DNA of 34,590 nt. It comes from Thalassovita litoralis (lineage in GTDB: Bacteria > Pseudomonadota > Alphaproteobacteria > Rhodobacterales > Rhodobacteraceae). Positions 1 through 8,506 of this stretch are shown in pieces. Position numbers and translations under genes: made by a program. Numbering within the stretch: the first letter of the stretch is position 1; every line of letters starts with the position of its first letter. The DNA lies in the NCBI RefSeq assembly GCF_900182725.1, contig NZ_FXTO01000037.1:1-34590 (forward strand). The letters run 5' to 3'. The notes beneath the pieces were generated by a model. The model was not told where the DNA came from and did not search any database. It saw only the letters and a list, made by a program, of their open reading frames with translations.

Positions 1-60
1 GGGAAAGAACGGTCGCAGCCGCGCCATCTGTTCGTCGGTCAGCCAAAATAGATTGCTCAT
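1..60 (-). CDS. IS5-family transposase, N-terminal 20 residues (runs off the window)
   Basis: The minus strand from the ATG at 60-58 encodes MSNLFWLTDEQMARLRPFFP. This is the characteristic opening of IS5/IS427-type transposases of alphaproteobacteria, which usually continue into a DDE domain. Only 20 residues lie in the window, so intactness, the possible two-ORF frameshift arrangement and the catalytic DDE residues cannot be judged. A G-rich ribosome-binding stretch (GGGGG, minus strand of about 63-68) precedes the start. The assignment rests on family recall of this N-terminus. Confidence 0.82.
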   Translation of the reverse strand, partial: MSNLFWLTDEQMARLRPFFP

Positions 61-134
61 GATACCCCCTGAAAGTTTGGGGATTTGAAGCATGCGACCA
101 ATGCGATCTCAAGCCGATTAATGGGTCCTGAGCC
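1..134 (-). mobile_element. Terminal part of an IS5-family insertion sequence
   Basis: The 5' end of a transposase gene lies at 1-60. The 74 bases between it and the tetR stop codon hold no gene and fit an IS terminus. Read inward on the minus strand the proposed end is GGCTCAGGACCC (134 down to 123), flanked outside by TA/CTAG, a plausible IS5-family target duplication. The other end is outside the window, so the inverted repeat cannot be matched and the exact boundary is inferred. Confidence 0.6.
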
Positions 135-733
135 TAGTGTTCCGTAGAACCAAGGGGCAACGGTTGGCGTTGAATGGAACGGATACACATGGTCTTGATC
201 TGTTCGTGATCGGCATGGGTCAGCGGTTTTCCGAATGCCCGGTGCCATTTCAGCGTGTTTCGGATCGCCCCGCCGATATAGCCCCCCATCAGCGCAAGAT
301 CGCCCTGCATCAGCCAGCCCTGCTGATCCAGATCAATCAAAATATTACCGATATGTTCAGAACTGGCGCTGAACGCCTGAATCATGTCCTCTGGCGGAAG
401 CAGTGGAACATTCGACAAATATTCAAACAGGATCGCCCGGTTCGGATCGGACCAGATGAAGCTGATATAACTGTCGATATAGTGTTCCAGTCTTTGCGGG
501 GCCGGGGCCTGAGGATCGGCATTCGCGGTCAATGCGTGAATCATAGCCTCGGCCAGATTTTCATACACCGCCCGCAGCAGAACGTCCTTTGACTCGAAAT
601 AATTGTACAGCGACCCGGCTGACACCCCAGCCCGCGCCGCAATCTTCGACATAGAGGCCTGTGTGCCGTATTCCACAAGGATTGCCGCCGCCGCATTCAG
701 AATACGATCCCGCATTGAAATGGGTTTATTCAT
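134..733 (-). CDS. TetR/AcrR-family transcriptional regulator
   Basis: A 199-residue one-domain regulator. The N-terminal HTH covers about residues 8-52 with the TetR signature (RDRILNAAA, then ASMSKIAARAGVSAGSLYNYFESKD). The C-terminal ligand-binding part contains YISFIWSDPNRAILFEYL. The ATG at 733 is preferred over an in-frame TTG at 748 because the HTH begins right after it. It is divergent from the phosphodiesterase/ABC operon, with a perfect palindrome between them, so it is probably a repressor of both itself and that operon. The inducer is unknown. The stop TAG (136-134) coincides with the proposed insertion-sequence junction, so the native C-terminus may have been altered. The length is nevertheless normal for the family. 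Confidence 0.9.
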   Translation of the reverse strand: MNKPISMRDRILNAAAAILVEYGTQASMSKIAARAGVSAGSLYNYFESKDVLLRAVYENLAEAMIHALTANADPQAPAPQRLEHYIDSYISFIWSDPNRAILFEYLSNVPLLPPEDMIQAFSASSEHIGNILIDLDQQGWLMQGDLALMGGYIGGAIRNTLKWHRAFGKPLTHADHEQIKTMCIRSIQRQPLPLGSTEH

Positions 734-761
734 GCCTGTTGGTTCCAATTTTCCGAAGCGC

Positions 762-779
762 TGAATGAACGTTCATTCA
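762..779. promoter_or_regulatory. TetR operator candidate, perfect 18-bp palindrome
   Basis: TGAATGAACGTTCATTCA is perfectly self-complementary (TGAATGAAC / GTTCATTCA). It lies 29 bp upstream of the tetR ATG and about 90 bp upstream of the phosphodiesterase ATG. TetR-family repressors commonly bind such palindromes in the divergent promoter they control. Binding itself is inferred. Confidence 0.75.
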
Positions 780-871
780 CCTGTCACAATGGCAGCGTAA
801 ACGCAGGCTCAACAGGGCGCAAGTGTTTCAGAATCAGCCCTGCGAAAAATGCAACTGCAAGGAATTTTAAC

Positions 872-1738
872 ATGACTGTGCAACCGCTTACCTTTGTTCA
901 TATGACGGATCTGCATGTGAATGCCCCCGGCGTTTCTGACGATATGCTGTTCAATGACACAACCGAAACCCTGAAGCGGACCCTGTCTGAAATCAAGCGC
1001 ATGGCAGAGCGCCCGGCCTTTATTGTGGCGTCCGGTGATCTGACCAACCACGGCGAACCCGAAGCCTATGCCACTGTGGCAGGCATTTTCGAGGAAGCGG
1101 CGCTGGATATTCCCGTGCTGTTCGCGCTTGGCAATCACGACCGCCGCGAAGGGTTCGTGGTGGGCTTTTCCGATCTGCATCAGGATGCCAGCCAACCCTA
1201 TGACCATGACAGCGTGATGAACGGGCTGCATGTGATCGTATTGGACAGCTCGGTTCCCAATGAAATCGGTGGGTATTGGGAAGCAGGGCAGATGGACTGG
1301 CTGCGCGCCCGTCTGGCCGATCATGCCGACCTGCCCAAGCTGCTGGTGATGCACCACGCCCCTATGGTGGCCGAAGAAGCGCCGGAAATGGAATGGGAAT
1401 CCCTGTCCCTTGCGGCCACCAACGAACTGCGTGACGCGATCAAGGGCGCGAATATCGTGGGTATCCTGTCCGGTCACGTTCATCTGGACCGCGTGCATCA
1501 CTGGCATGGTATCCCCGTGGTGATCGGCATGGGCCATCACGCGGCCACCGATGCCGTGGCGCTGCCGGATGCGTTTCACATGCTGGATGGCACCGGCTTT
1601 GCCATCTGCACGCTGCGCCCCTCGGGGTTGACGGCGACCTTTGCGGCCCACCCCCAAAGCCGTGAAATCCGCAAAACGCTGAATATGCAAATGCTGTTGG
1701 AGTACATCGAGCAGCGCAAGGCTGCGGCGGCGGAATGA
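872..1738 (+). CDS. Calcineurin-like metallophosphoesterase (GpdQ/class III phosphodiesterase type)
   Basis: A 288-residue two-metal phosphodiesterase with all five motif blocks: D13-x-H15 (MTDLHVN), GDLTNHG (D56), GNHD (88-90), MHHAP (H161/H162) and GHVH (201-204). Proteins of this type hydrolyse cyclic nucleotides or glycerophosphodiesters. No signal peptide is visible, so it should act in the cytoplasm. The start is the ATG at 872 after AAGGA (859-863). It is first in the operon with a Ugp-like ABC importer, which favours a glycerophosphodiester-like substrate taken in by that importer and a role like UgpQ with a different fold. A cNMP phosphodiesterase is the alternative. Specificity is inferred from context only. 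Confidence 0.88.
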   Translation: MTVQPLTFVHMTDLHVNAPGVSDDMLFNDTTETLKRTLSEIKRMAERPAFIVASGDLTNHGEPEAYATVAGIFEEAALDIPVLFALGNHDRREGFVVGFSDLHQDASQPYDHDSVMNGLHVIVLDSSVPNEIGGYWEAGQMDWLRARLADHADLPKLLVMHHAPMVAEEAPEMEWESLSLAATNELRDAIKGANIVGILSGHVHLDRVHHWHGIPVVIGMGHHAATDAVALPDAFHMLDGTGFAICTLRPSGLTATFAAHPQSREIRKTLNMQMLLEYIEQRKAAAAE

Positions 1739-1808
1739 TCCTTGGGGCTGCCCGCTGATGTGGGCCGCTCTCCTCCTCTCTTTGACAAAACCGAAACGGA
1801 GTTTTCCG

Positions 1809-3110
1809 ATGAAATCGTCCTTGTTTGCCCTGACTGCGCTGGCCATGACGGCGGGTGTTGCACAGGCGGAAATGATGCCTGATGCCGTGACCGAACCTGT
1901 CACCATCACGTTCTATAATTATAACCTGTCTTCGGCAGGGAATGGCGCGGATGCGACCCGCAAAATGATTGCCGAATTCGAGGCGTTGAACCCGAATATC
2001 AAGGTCAAGGGCGTACCAGTCGCCCCGCAGGATCTGGCAACCCGCATTCAGGCCGATATTGTGGCCGGTCAGCCGGTGGACCTGTCGCAGATGACCTTTG
2101 CAGCCTTGGGTTTTGCCACGGAAAACCTTGGCGCACAGCCGCTGGAGGACATCGTTCCCGCCGCCGAATTGAGCGCCCATTTCACCGGCATGGTGCCGAA
2201 CGGGTTGGAGCTGGGGCGCTTGGGTGGCAAAACCTATGGTCTGGCCTACACATTCTCGACCCCGGTTTTGTTCTACAACGCCGACCTGTTCAAAAAGGCC
2301 GGGCTGGACCCGAACACCCCGCCGACCACATGGGCCGAGCTGAAGGAAATGGGCCTTCAGATCAAAGAAAAGACCGATGCTCTGCCGCTGGCGACCGGGA
2401 TTTATGGCCCGACCGCACTGGATTGGCTGATGCAGGGTGTTATTCGCTCGAACGGGGGCGAAGTGATCAACGCCGATCGGACCGAGATGCGCTTTGCCTC
2501 GCCCGAAAGCATCGAGGCCGTGACCATGCTGCGCGATCTGGCCCAGACCGGCATTATGAAAAACCTGAGCATCACCGCCCAGATGGAAGGCGTGGCCGCA
2601 GGCAATACCGCGATGTATCTGCAAACTTCGGCCATTCAGGGGTATCTGCTGAAAGGGGCCAAAGACAATTTTGAACTGCGTGCCGCTGCGATGCCCGCCT
2701 TTGGCGATAAGGCCGTTGCACCCAGCAACTCGGGGTCAGCCCTGTCGCTGCACGCCACCGACCCCAAACGCCAACGCGCCGCGTGGGAGCTGATGAAATT
2801 CCTGACCTCGAAGCGGGGTTATACGATCATCACTTCGGAAATCGGGTATCTGCCGTTGCGCCCGGAAATCGTGGATGACCCGGAATATCTGGGCGAATGG
2901 GTCAAGGCGAACCCGCTGATCCGTCCGAACCTTGCACAGTTGGAACATCTGGTGCCGTATGTGCCGCTGCCCGGCCCGAATTACCTGCAAATCGGCGTGT
3001 CCATGATGGACGCGATGGAAATGGCCACCTTTGGCGATAACGACGATGTCAAAGGCATCCTGACCGAAACGCAAGAACGCGTTCAACGTCTGCTGCCGCC
3101 GCAAGGCTGA
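1809..3110 (+). CDS. ABC transporter solute-binding protein, family 1 (UgpB-like)
   Basis: A 433-residue periplasmic binding protein. The ATG at 1809 follows ACGGAG and opens a clear Sec signal peptide (MKSSLFALTALAMTAGVAQA, cleavage after AQA). A longer reading from 1758 would bury the signal and is rejected. The segment TPVLFYNADLFKKAGLDP followed by PPTTW is typical of sugar and glycerol-3-phosphate binders of the UgpB/MalE class. It is encoded immediately before a hairpin with a T-tract and then the permeases, the usual order for an importer with excess binding protein. The ligand is not readable from sequence. The flanking phosphoesterases point to glycerol-3-phosphate, a glycerophosphodiester or another organophosphate. 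Confidence 0.88.
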   Translation: MKSSLFALTALAMTAGVAQAEMMPDAVTEPVTITFYNYNLSSAGNGADATRKMIAEFEALNPNIKVKGVPVAPQDLATRIQADIVAGQPVDLSQMTFAALGFATENLGAQPLEDIVPAAELSAHFTGMVPNGLELGRLGGKTYGLAYTFSTPVLFYNADLFKKAGLDPNTPPTTWAELKEMGLQIKEKTDALPLATGIYGPTALDWLMQGVIRSNGGEVINADRTEMRFASPESIEAVTMLRDLAQTGIMKNLSITAQMEGVAAGNTAMYLQTSAIQGYLLKGAKDNFELRAAAMPAFGDKAVAPSNSGSALSLHATDPKRQRAAWELMKFLTSKRGYTIITSEIGYLPLRPEIVDDPEYLGEWVKANPLIRPNLAQLEHLVPYVPLPGPNYLQIGVSMMDAMEMATFGDNDDVKGILTETQERVQRLLPPQG

Positions 3111-3129
3111 TCTGTGATCCTGACACCTG

Positions 3130-3157
3130 GCGGGGGCGATCAGCCCCCGCATTTTTT
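3130..3157 (+). terminator. Hairpin with T-tract between binding protein and permease genes
   Basis: GCGGGGGC (3130-3137) pairs with GCCCCCGC (3143-3150) around a 5-base loop. It is followed by A and six T (3152-3157), the form of a Rho-independent terminator. It lies inside the operon, so partial termination or 3'-end protection would raise binding protein over permease. Confidence 0.8.
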
Positions 3158-3168
3158 CGGAGCCACCC

Positions 3169-4107
3169 ATGAGCGATATTTCCCTGTCCCCAGCCGCCGC
3201 GCCCCGCGCGTGGCCCCGTCTTGGGCGGATGTATCGGGCCTTGCGCCCGTATCTGTATCTTTTCCCCGCGCTGGCCTGTTTCATCATCTGGATTTACGAA
3301 CCGCTGGGCCGCGCCTTTTTGCTAAGCTTCCAACAATGGAACCTGTTGCCGACCTCGCCTAAAATCTGGGTCGGGCTGGACAATTACCGCAACATTTTCG
3401 ACCTGCCTAAATTCTGGCAGGCGCTTGGTAATACCGGCTGGTATCTGGTCGGGTTGTTGCCGCTGACCGTGGCGCTGCCGCTGGCGATTGCGATCTTCAC
3501 CCAAGACCTGCCCGCCCGCAGCCGCAACCTGTACCGCGCGTTGATTTTCGTGCCGATGATCGTACCGCCCGTTGTGGGGGCCGCTGTCTGGCGTTGGTTG
3601 CTGGATATGAACCACGGGATCATTAACCTTGGCCTGCAATCGCTGGGGATGGAACCCGTGGGGTTTTTGTCCGATCCCGATCTGGCGCTGTGGACGATCA
3701 CCTTCATCACCGGATGGAAGCTGATCGGCTTTGCCATGTTGATCCTGTCGGCGGCCAATGCGGCCATTGACGGTTCCCTGATCGAGGCCGCCCGACTGGA
3801 CGGCGCAAGCCGCTGGCAGGTCGTGCGCGATATTCGCCTGCCGCTGCTGTCGCCCACAATCCTGTTGCTGGTGCTGATGGTGGTGCTGTTGGGCGCACAG
3901 TGGAGCTTCGCCTATATCCACGTCCTGACCGAAGGCGGGCCGCTGGGGTCTACAAGCAATATCTATTATCTGCTGTGGCAATTCGGGTTCGGGTCTTTGT
4001 CTGTGGGCTGGTCCTCGGCCTCGGCGGTGATCCTGTTCGTAGGCTTCGGCCTGATGGCAATGGCGCTGTTCGCGCTGAAGGCAAGGTTTACCTTCCATGA
4101 CGACTGA
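3169..4107 (+). CDS. ABC transporter permease, UgpA/MalF-like
   Basis: A 312-residue inner-membrane subunit with six predicted hydrophobic segments, the first at about residues 28-45 (YLYLFPALACFIIWIY). The cytoplasmic EAA loop that docks the ATPase is at 206-226 (EAARLDGASRWQVVRDI). The length and the short N-terminal tail fit UgpA-type permeases. The start ATG follows CGGAG (3158-3162). The gene overlaps the next permease by 11 bases, so the two are translationally coupled and should form a heterodimer. Confidence 0.9.
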   Translation: MSDISLSPAAAPRAWPRLGRMYRALRPYLYLFPALACFIIWIYEPLGRAFLLSFQQWNLLPTSPKIWVGLDNYRNIFDLPKFWQALGNTGWYLVGLLPLTVALPLAIAIFTQDLPARSRNLYRALIFVPMIVPPVVGAAVWRWLLDMNHGIINLGLQSLGMEPVGFLSDPDLALWTITFITGWKLIGFAMLILSAANAAIDGSLIEAARLDGASRWQVVRDIRLPLLSPTILLLVLMVVLLGAQWSFAYIHVLTEGGPLGSTSNIYYLLWQFGFGSLSVGWSSASAVILFVGFGLMAMALFALKARFTFHDD

Positions 4108-4957
4108 GACAACAAACACACCCCTGCACCACAGCCGCCGGTTCGGCCCCGGTGGATGGGAAACCGGGCTGGGCCACGCGCTGATGATCCTGGCCTCGCT
4201 GATCTGCGTGTTCCCGATCTACTGGATGATCGTCACATCGCTGCGGCCGGAAAATGCGATCTTTTCCACCCGGCTGTGGCCTGACGCGGCATCGCTGGAT
4301 AATTATGCCTATGCGTTGAAGGCCGTGCCGATTACCCAAATGCTGGTGAACACATTCATCGTGTCCATCGCGGTGACGGTGATCCAGATTTTCACCGGCA
4401 TTCTGGCGGCCTATGGGTTTTCGCGCTGGAAATTCCGTGGCTCCGCGATCCTGTTCGCGGCGGTGGCGCTGACATGGCTGGTGCCGCTTCAGGTGGTGAT
4501 GATCCCCAACTATCTGCTGGTGGCGCGGATGGGGATGATTGACACGCTGGGCGCGCTGATCCTGCCGCATTTTGCCTCGGCCTTTGCGATTATGCTGCTG
4601 GCGCAATCCATGCGCAGCTTCCCGACCGAGGTGATCGAGGCCGCCCATATGGACGGGGCCAACCATGCCCATATCCTGTGGCACGTGATCGTCCCCAACC
4701 TGCGTGGCACGATTGCTTCGCTGGCGATCCTGATCTTTATCACCACCTGGAACGAATATTTCTGGCCGCTGTTGCTGACGCGCTCGCCTGAAAATTCGGT
4801 GATCCAGATCGGGTTGCAGATGTTTATCACCTCGGAAGGTACGCAGTGGGGGCCGTTGATGGCTGCCTCGACGATGGCCAGCCTGCCGATCCTTTTGGTT
4901 TATCTGGTGCTACAGCGTCAGGTGATCGCCTCCTTCATGAAATCAGGACTACGCTGA
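4097..4957 (+). CDS. ABC transporter permease, UgpE/MalG-like
   Basis: A 286-residue second permease. It has a hydrophobic N-terminal segment at about 27-46, a central LTWLVPLQVVMIPNYLLV segment and an EAA loop at 181-201 (EAAHMDGANHAHILWHVIVP). It overlaps the preceding permease by 11 bases. Its own stop overlaps the following phosphatase start (TGATG at 4955-4959). It pairs with the UgpA-like subunit in the importer. Confidence 0.9.
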   Translation: MTTETTNTPLHHSRRFGPGGWETGLGHALMILASLICVFPIYWMIVTSLRPENAIFSTRLWPDAASLDNYAYALKAVPITQMLVNTFIVSIAVTVIQIFTGILAAYGFSRWKFRGSAILFAAVALTWLVPLQVVMIPNYLLVARMGMIDTLGALILPHFASAFAIMLLAQSMRSFPTEVIEAAHMDGANHAHILWHVIVPNLRGTIASLAILIFITTWNEYFWPLLLTRSPENSVIQIGLQMFITSEGTQWGPLMAASTMASLPILLVYLVLQRQVIASFMKSGLR

Positions 4958-5715
4958 TGCGCTTTACCCGACATATCCCGCTGAATGGCAGCTATAACAT
5001 CCGTGATCTGGGGGGCTATCCCACCGCGACCGGGCCAACCGCGTGGCGGCGTATTTTGCGCGCCGACAGTCTGCACCGGCTGGACGATCAGGCCATGCTG
5101 GCCCTGCACGAAATGGGCTGCGATACGGTGATTGATTTGCGCCGGGCCGAGGAAACCACGGCCCAGCCCAACCCCTTTGCCACGGCGATGCCGCAGGTTC
5201 AGTATCACAACATTTCCCTGTTCGAGGGGCTGGACCCGCTGATCACGGTGGACACGGACAGCGCGGATTTGCTGCTGGACATTTACCGCCTTGCCCTGAC
5301 CGAACGCGGGGCGGAATTCGCCACTATCCTGCGGATCATTGCACAGGCAGAAGGCGCGGTTTTGTTCCATTGCACCGCAGGCAAGGACCGCACCGGCATG
5401 ATTGCGGCGCTGTTGTTGCTGTTGGCCGGGGCCACGCGTGACACGGTGATCGCGGATTATGCCCTGACCGGGGATTACGCCCCCGCCATGTTCGCGGCCT
5501 TGCACGCCGAGGTTCAGGCTGCGGGCGGGGCGTTCGATCTGTCCTCGCCCCTGTTGCTGTGTAACCCGGCCACGATGGAGGCGCTTTTGCAGGACCTGCA
5601 CGACCAACACGGCGGGGCCGAGGCGTATTTGCTGCGCCACGGGCTGACCGAAACCGAACTGGCCGCGCTGCGGGCGCGACTGTCTGACATCGCAGAACAA
5701 AAAGGGGCGGCATGA
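4957..5715 (+). CDS. Tyrosine-phosphatase-fold protein (Y_phosphatase3 type)
   Basis: A 252-residue cytoplasmic enzyme with the Cys-based phosphatase loop [10 protein letters not shown] at 138-147 (nucleophile C139, R145). The opening [10 protein letters not shown] is typical of the bacterial tyrosine/serine or phosphoinositide phosphatase group (PF13350). The start is the ATG at 4957, overlapping the permease stop. A longer reading from 4846 lies in the permease gene and is rejected. The stop overlaps the ATPase start (ATGA at 5712-5715). Being embedded inside an importer operon argues for action on the imported or partly hydrolysed organophosphate rather than on phosphoproteins. That is inference. 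Confidence 0.87.
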   Translation: MRFTRHIPLNGSYNIRDLGGYPTATGPTAWRRILRADSLHRLDDQAMLALHEMGCDTVIDLRRAEETTAQPNPFATAMPQVQYHNISLFEGLDPLITVDTDSADLLLDIYRLALTERGAEFATILRIIAQAEGAVLFHCTAGKDRTGMIAALLLLLAGATRDTVIADYALTGDYAPAMFAALHAEVQAAGGAFDLSSPLLLCNPATMEALLQDLHDQHGGAEAYLLRHGLTETELAALRARLSDIAEQKGAA

Positions 5716-6833
5716 TGGCCCATGTTTCAATCCAAAACCTGAAGAAATCCTATGACGATGTGCAAACCCTGCACGGTTTGGACCTGACCTTTGAAAAGGG
5801 GGAATTCGTGGTGATCGTCGGCCCGTCGGGCTGTGGGAAATCCACCCTGCTGCGCATGATTGCCGGGCTGGAGGACATCACCAGCGGTCAGATTGCGCTG
5901 GATGGTCAGGTGGTCAACACCGTGGATGCTGCGCAGCGGGGCTGTGCGATGGTGTTCCAGAATTACGCGCTGTATCCGCATATGACCGTGGCCGACAATA
6001 TCGGCTATCCCCTGAAACTGGCCAAGGTGAAACGGGATGAACGGAATCGGCGCGTGCGTGAAGCCGCCGAAGTTCTGGGTCTGACCCCGTATCTGGATCG
6101 CCGCCCCAAGCAACTGTCGGGCGGTCAGCGTCAGCGCGTTGCAATGGGCCGCGCCATTGTGCGCCAGCCCAAGCTGTTCCTGTTCGATGAACCCCTGTCC
6201 AATCTGGACGCCAAGATGCGGGTGCAAATGCGGATCGAACTGCGCCGCCTGCACCGCAGCCTGTCGGCCACATCGGTTCTGGTGACGCATGATCAGGTCG
6301 AAGCGATGACAATGGCGGATCGTCTGGTGGTGATGAATGGCGGGCGGATTGAACAGATCGGCACCCCGTCGCAGGTTTATGCCCGGCCTGCCTCGACCTT
6401 TGTGGCGGGTTTCCTTGGGTCCCCCGCGATGAACCTGTTTAGCGCCCGCGCCGGGGATGGCAGCGTGATCTTCGCCGACATCCACCCGGACGTTCCGCTG
6501 AATAGCCAGTTGCCGATGACCAAAGGCCAAAGTTTTACGCTTGGCGTGCGCCCCGAGGACATGACCGTTTCAGCGCCGAACCAGCCGGGCCTGCCTGCTG
6601 TCGTCGATCTGATCGAAGATCTGGGCGGCTTGCGTATCGCGCATTGCCGCATGGACGAGGTGTTCGCCTCAGCCGTGTTGGCGCGTGACAGTCAGGTGCG
6701 CGAAGGTGACAAAGTATCCTTGCGCCCCGACCCATCCCGCCTGCACGCCTTTTCGCTGGAAACCGGCAAGCGGATTGCCACGAACCAGAATGTCGAGGCT
6801 GGCGCATTGGCCTTCACAGACACGCGGTCATAG
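5712..6833 (+). CDS. ABC transporter ATP-binding protein, UgpC/MalK-like
   Basis: A 373-residue ATPase: Walker [10 protein letters not shown] (37-45), Q-loop VFQNYALYP, signature LSGGQRQR (135-142), Walker B LFLFDE (155-160), D-loop SNLD and H-loop H193 (VTHDQ). A C-terminal TOBE-like regulatory part follows from about residue 240, and the segment [11 protein letters not shown] is typical of UgpC/MsmK-type subunits. The start overlaps the phosphatase stop by 4 bases. It is the last gene of the operon and supplies energy to the permease pair. Confidence 0.92.
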   Translation: MMAHVSIQNLKKSYDDVQTLHGLDLTFEKGEFVVIVGPSGCGKSTLLRMIAGLEDITSGQIALDGQVVNTVDAAQRGCAMVFQNYALYPHMTVADNIGYPLKLAKVKRDERNRRVREAAEVLGLTPYLDRRPKQLSGGQRQRVAMGRAIVRQPKLFLFDEPLSNLDAKMRVQMRIELRRLHRSLSATSVLVTHDQVEAMTMADRLVVMNGGRIEQIGTPSQVYARPASTFVAGFLGSPAMNLFSARAGDGSVIFADIHPDVPLNSQLPMTKGQSFTLGVRPEDMTVSAPNQPGLPAVVDLIEDLGGLRIAHCRMDEVFASAVLARDSQVREGDKVSLRPDPSRLHAFSLETGKRIATNQNVEAGALAFTDTRS

Positions 6834-6850
6834 GGCGGCGTTTCTATGCA

Positions 6851-6881
6851 ACGGTTGGGGCCGGTTTTGCGCCCCAACCGT
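6851..6881. terminator. Hairpin between convergent operons
   Basis: ACGGTTGGGGC (6851-6861) pairs perfectly with GCCCCAACCGT (6871-6881) around a 9-base loop. It lies 18 bases after the ATPase stop and before the end of the convergent sulfatase gene. There is no clear T-tract on either strand, so it may act as an end-protecting or Rho-assisted structure. The remainder of 6834-6979 holds no gene that I can support. Confidence 0.55.
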
Positions 6882-6979
6882 TCCGCAATCCGTGAAACGG
6901 CGGCGCAGTATTGTGGGTCCGGTGATCGAATGGGTATGTCCCCTAGGGCAGGAAAACGGGGGCGGAATCCCGATGGATG

Positions 6980-8506
6980 TCAGGCCGTTCCCACAGGCGT
7001 TGAATCCGGGCGTTGATCATCCGGGCGGGTGGCCAGATAGGACATCAGCCGTGCGCGCAGGGAAACCGCCGCCGGATCGTCAAACAGGTTGTGGCGTTCC
7101 TGCGGGTCGGCGACCAGATCATAGAGTTCCCCCGCGCCAGAATTCAGGTCCACTGTCATCTTGTGCGTGCGGGTGCGGACGGTGCGTAGTTCCAGCGCCA
7201 CCCCGACGCGACCCGGCAAAAGCCCCCATTCGTTCAGTGCGAAATCACGGGTTGCGGTGGCATTTTCCAACAACGGGCGCAGGCTGCTGCCGTGCTGCGC
7301 CTGTAGCGCATCGGCATTCCCGTAATCGTAAAAGGTTGGCCCCAGATCCAGTGTCGAAACCGGCTGATCCACGGCCACACCGGCCCGCACACCCGGACCT
7401 TTGACGATCATCGGCACACGCAACAGCCCTTCGTAGTGCATCGGCCCCTTGAGGATCAGCCCGTGATCCCCCAACCAGTCGCCATGATCCGAGATATAGA
7501 TCACGATGGTGTTTTCATCTAATCCCGCCTCTGTCAGCGCATTCATCAGCCGCCCAACCTGATGGTCGATAAAGGCAATCTGGCCATAGGTATTTGCGAT
7601 GATCTCGCGCAGTTGTTCGTCTGTTTGCGGCGCGATCCTGCTATAGGCCTTGCGGACATCGGCAAATTTCGGATCGGCGGGTTCACCTTCCAGCGCGGCC
7701 TTGTGCCACCACGGTTTGCCCTCGTAGCTGCGGGTCCGGTTTTCGGGCAGGTCCACGTCTTCGGGTTTGTGCAACCATGACCACGGTTCGGGGCAGTCGA
7801 ACGGGTGATGCGGATCGGGAAAGCTGACCCATGTGCAGAATGGCTTGTCGGTATCGCGCCCGTGTTTCAGCCAGTCAATCGCGCGATCCGCCGTCCACGG
7901 GGTATTGTGCCATGCAACCGGCAGGCGCGAATGCCATGTCTGTGCCGCGCCCTTGGTATCCCCGGCGTTGTCCCACATCAGCCGGGTCTTTTCATCCCCG
8001 CGTCCGTCCATGTGATAGAAGCGTTCGTAATGCTGCCCGGCCGGGGGCTTTTCCGGTGCCCACCAGTTATGGCCGACCAGCATCAGTTCCAGATGTTGAA
8101 ACCCCATATATGGGCCATTCCAATCCGGGCCATAGTTTTCGGACGACCGCAGGCATTCCGGCGTCCCGGTGGGTTCATAAGTGTGATAGGTCGAAAAATG
8201 CGCCTTGCCGAAAAAGCTGGTCTGATACCCAGCCGCCGCCATTGCCCCGGCCCAGCCTTTTTCACCGATCTGCGGATCAAGGTCGATCCCGTTATCATGT
8301 ACGCCGTGGGTGCGGCATAATTGTCCCGTCAGGATTGACGCGCGCGCGGGCTGGCACACCACCGAAGGCGTGATACAGGCCGTGAAATGCGTGCCATCGG
8401 CGGCCAGTTGATCCAGATGCGGGGTTTTCACCTTGCGTCCCATGAAACCCAGACAGTCGGCGCGTTGCTGATCCGCTGAGATAAGCAGAATATTGGGTTT
8501 GGTCAT
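6980..8506 (-). CDS. Sulfatase / alkaline-phosphatase-superfamily hydrolase (Cys-type)
   Basis: A 508-residue hydrolase. The N-terminus KPNILLISADQQRAD supplies the metal-binding Asp (D12). CQPAR at 51-55 is the C-x-P-x-R signature whose Cys is oxidised to formylglycine by a separate maturase not encoded here. ISDHGDWLGDHG later in the protein gives the second metal site. No signal peptide is visible, so the protein should be cytoplasmic. The start is the ATG at 8506, which overlaps the tctA stop (ATGA); the upstream extension to 8602 lies in tctA. Translational coupling to a TTT transporter suggests it cleaves the imported compound, probably a sulfate ester. A phosphonate monoester or phosphodiester hydrolase is the main alternative. 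Confidence 0.88.
   Translation of the reverse strand: MTKPNILLISADQQRADCLGFMGRKVKTPHLDQLAADGTHFTACITPSVVCQPARASILTGQLCRTHGVHDNGIDLDPQIGEKGWAGAMAAAGYQTSFFGKAHFSTYHTYEPTGTPECLRSSENYGPDWNGPYMGFQHLELMLVGHNWWAPEKPPAGQHYERFYHMDGRGDEKTRLMWDNAGDTKGAAQTWHSRLPVAWHNTPWTADRAIDWLKHGRDTDKPFCTWVSFPDPHHPFDCPEPWSWLHKPEDVDLPENRTRSYEGKPWWHKAALEGEPADPKFADVRKAYSRIAPQTDEQLREIIANTYGQIAFIDHQVGRLMNALTEAGLDENTIVIYISDHGDWLGDHGLILKGPMHYEGLLRVPMIVKGPGVRAGVAVDQPVSTLDLGPTFYDYGNADALQAQHGSSLRPLLENATATRDFALNEWGLLPGRVGVALELRTVRTRTHKMTVDLNSGAGELYDLVADPQERHNLFDDPAAVSLRARLMSYLATRPDDQRPDSTPVGTA

Noticed and set aside
809-1909. 366-codon open frame on the minus strand
   Set aside because: It is antisense to the metallophosphoesterase, which has all five catalytic motifs. 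The translation is His/Gly/Arg-rich with no recognisable domain.
1440-2624. 394-codon open frame on the minus strand
   Set aside because: It is antisense to the phosphoesterase and the binding protein, with shadow-type composition and no motif.
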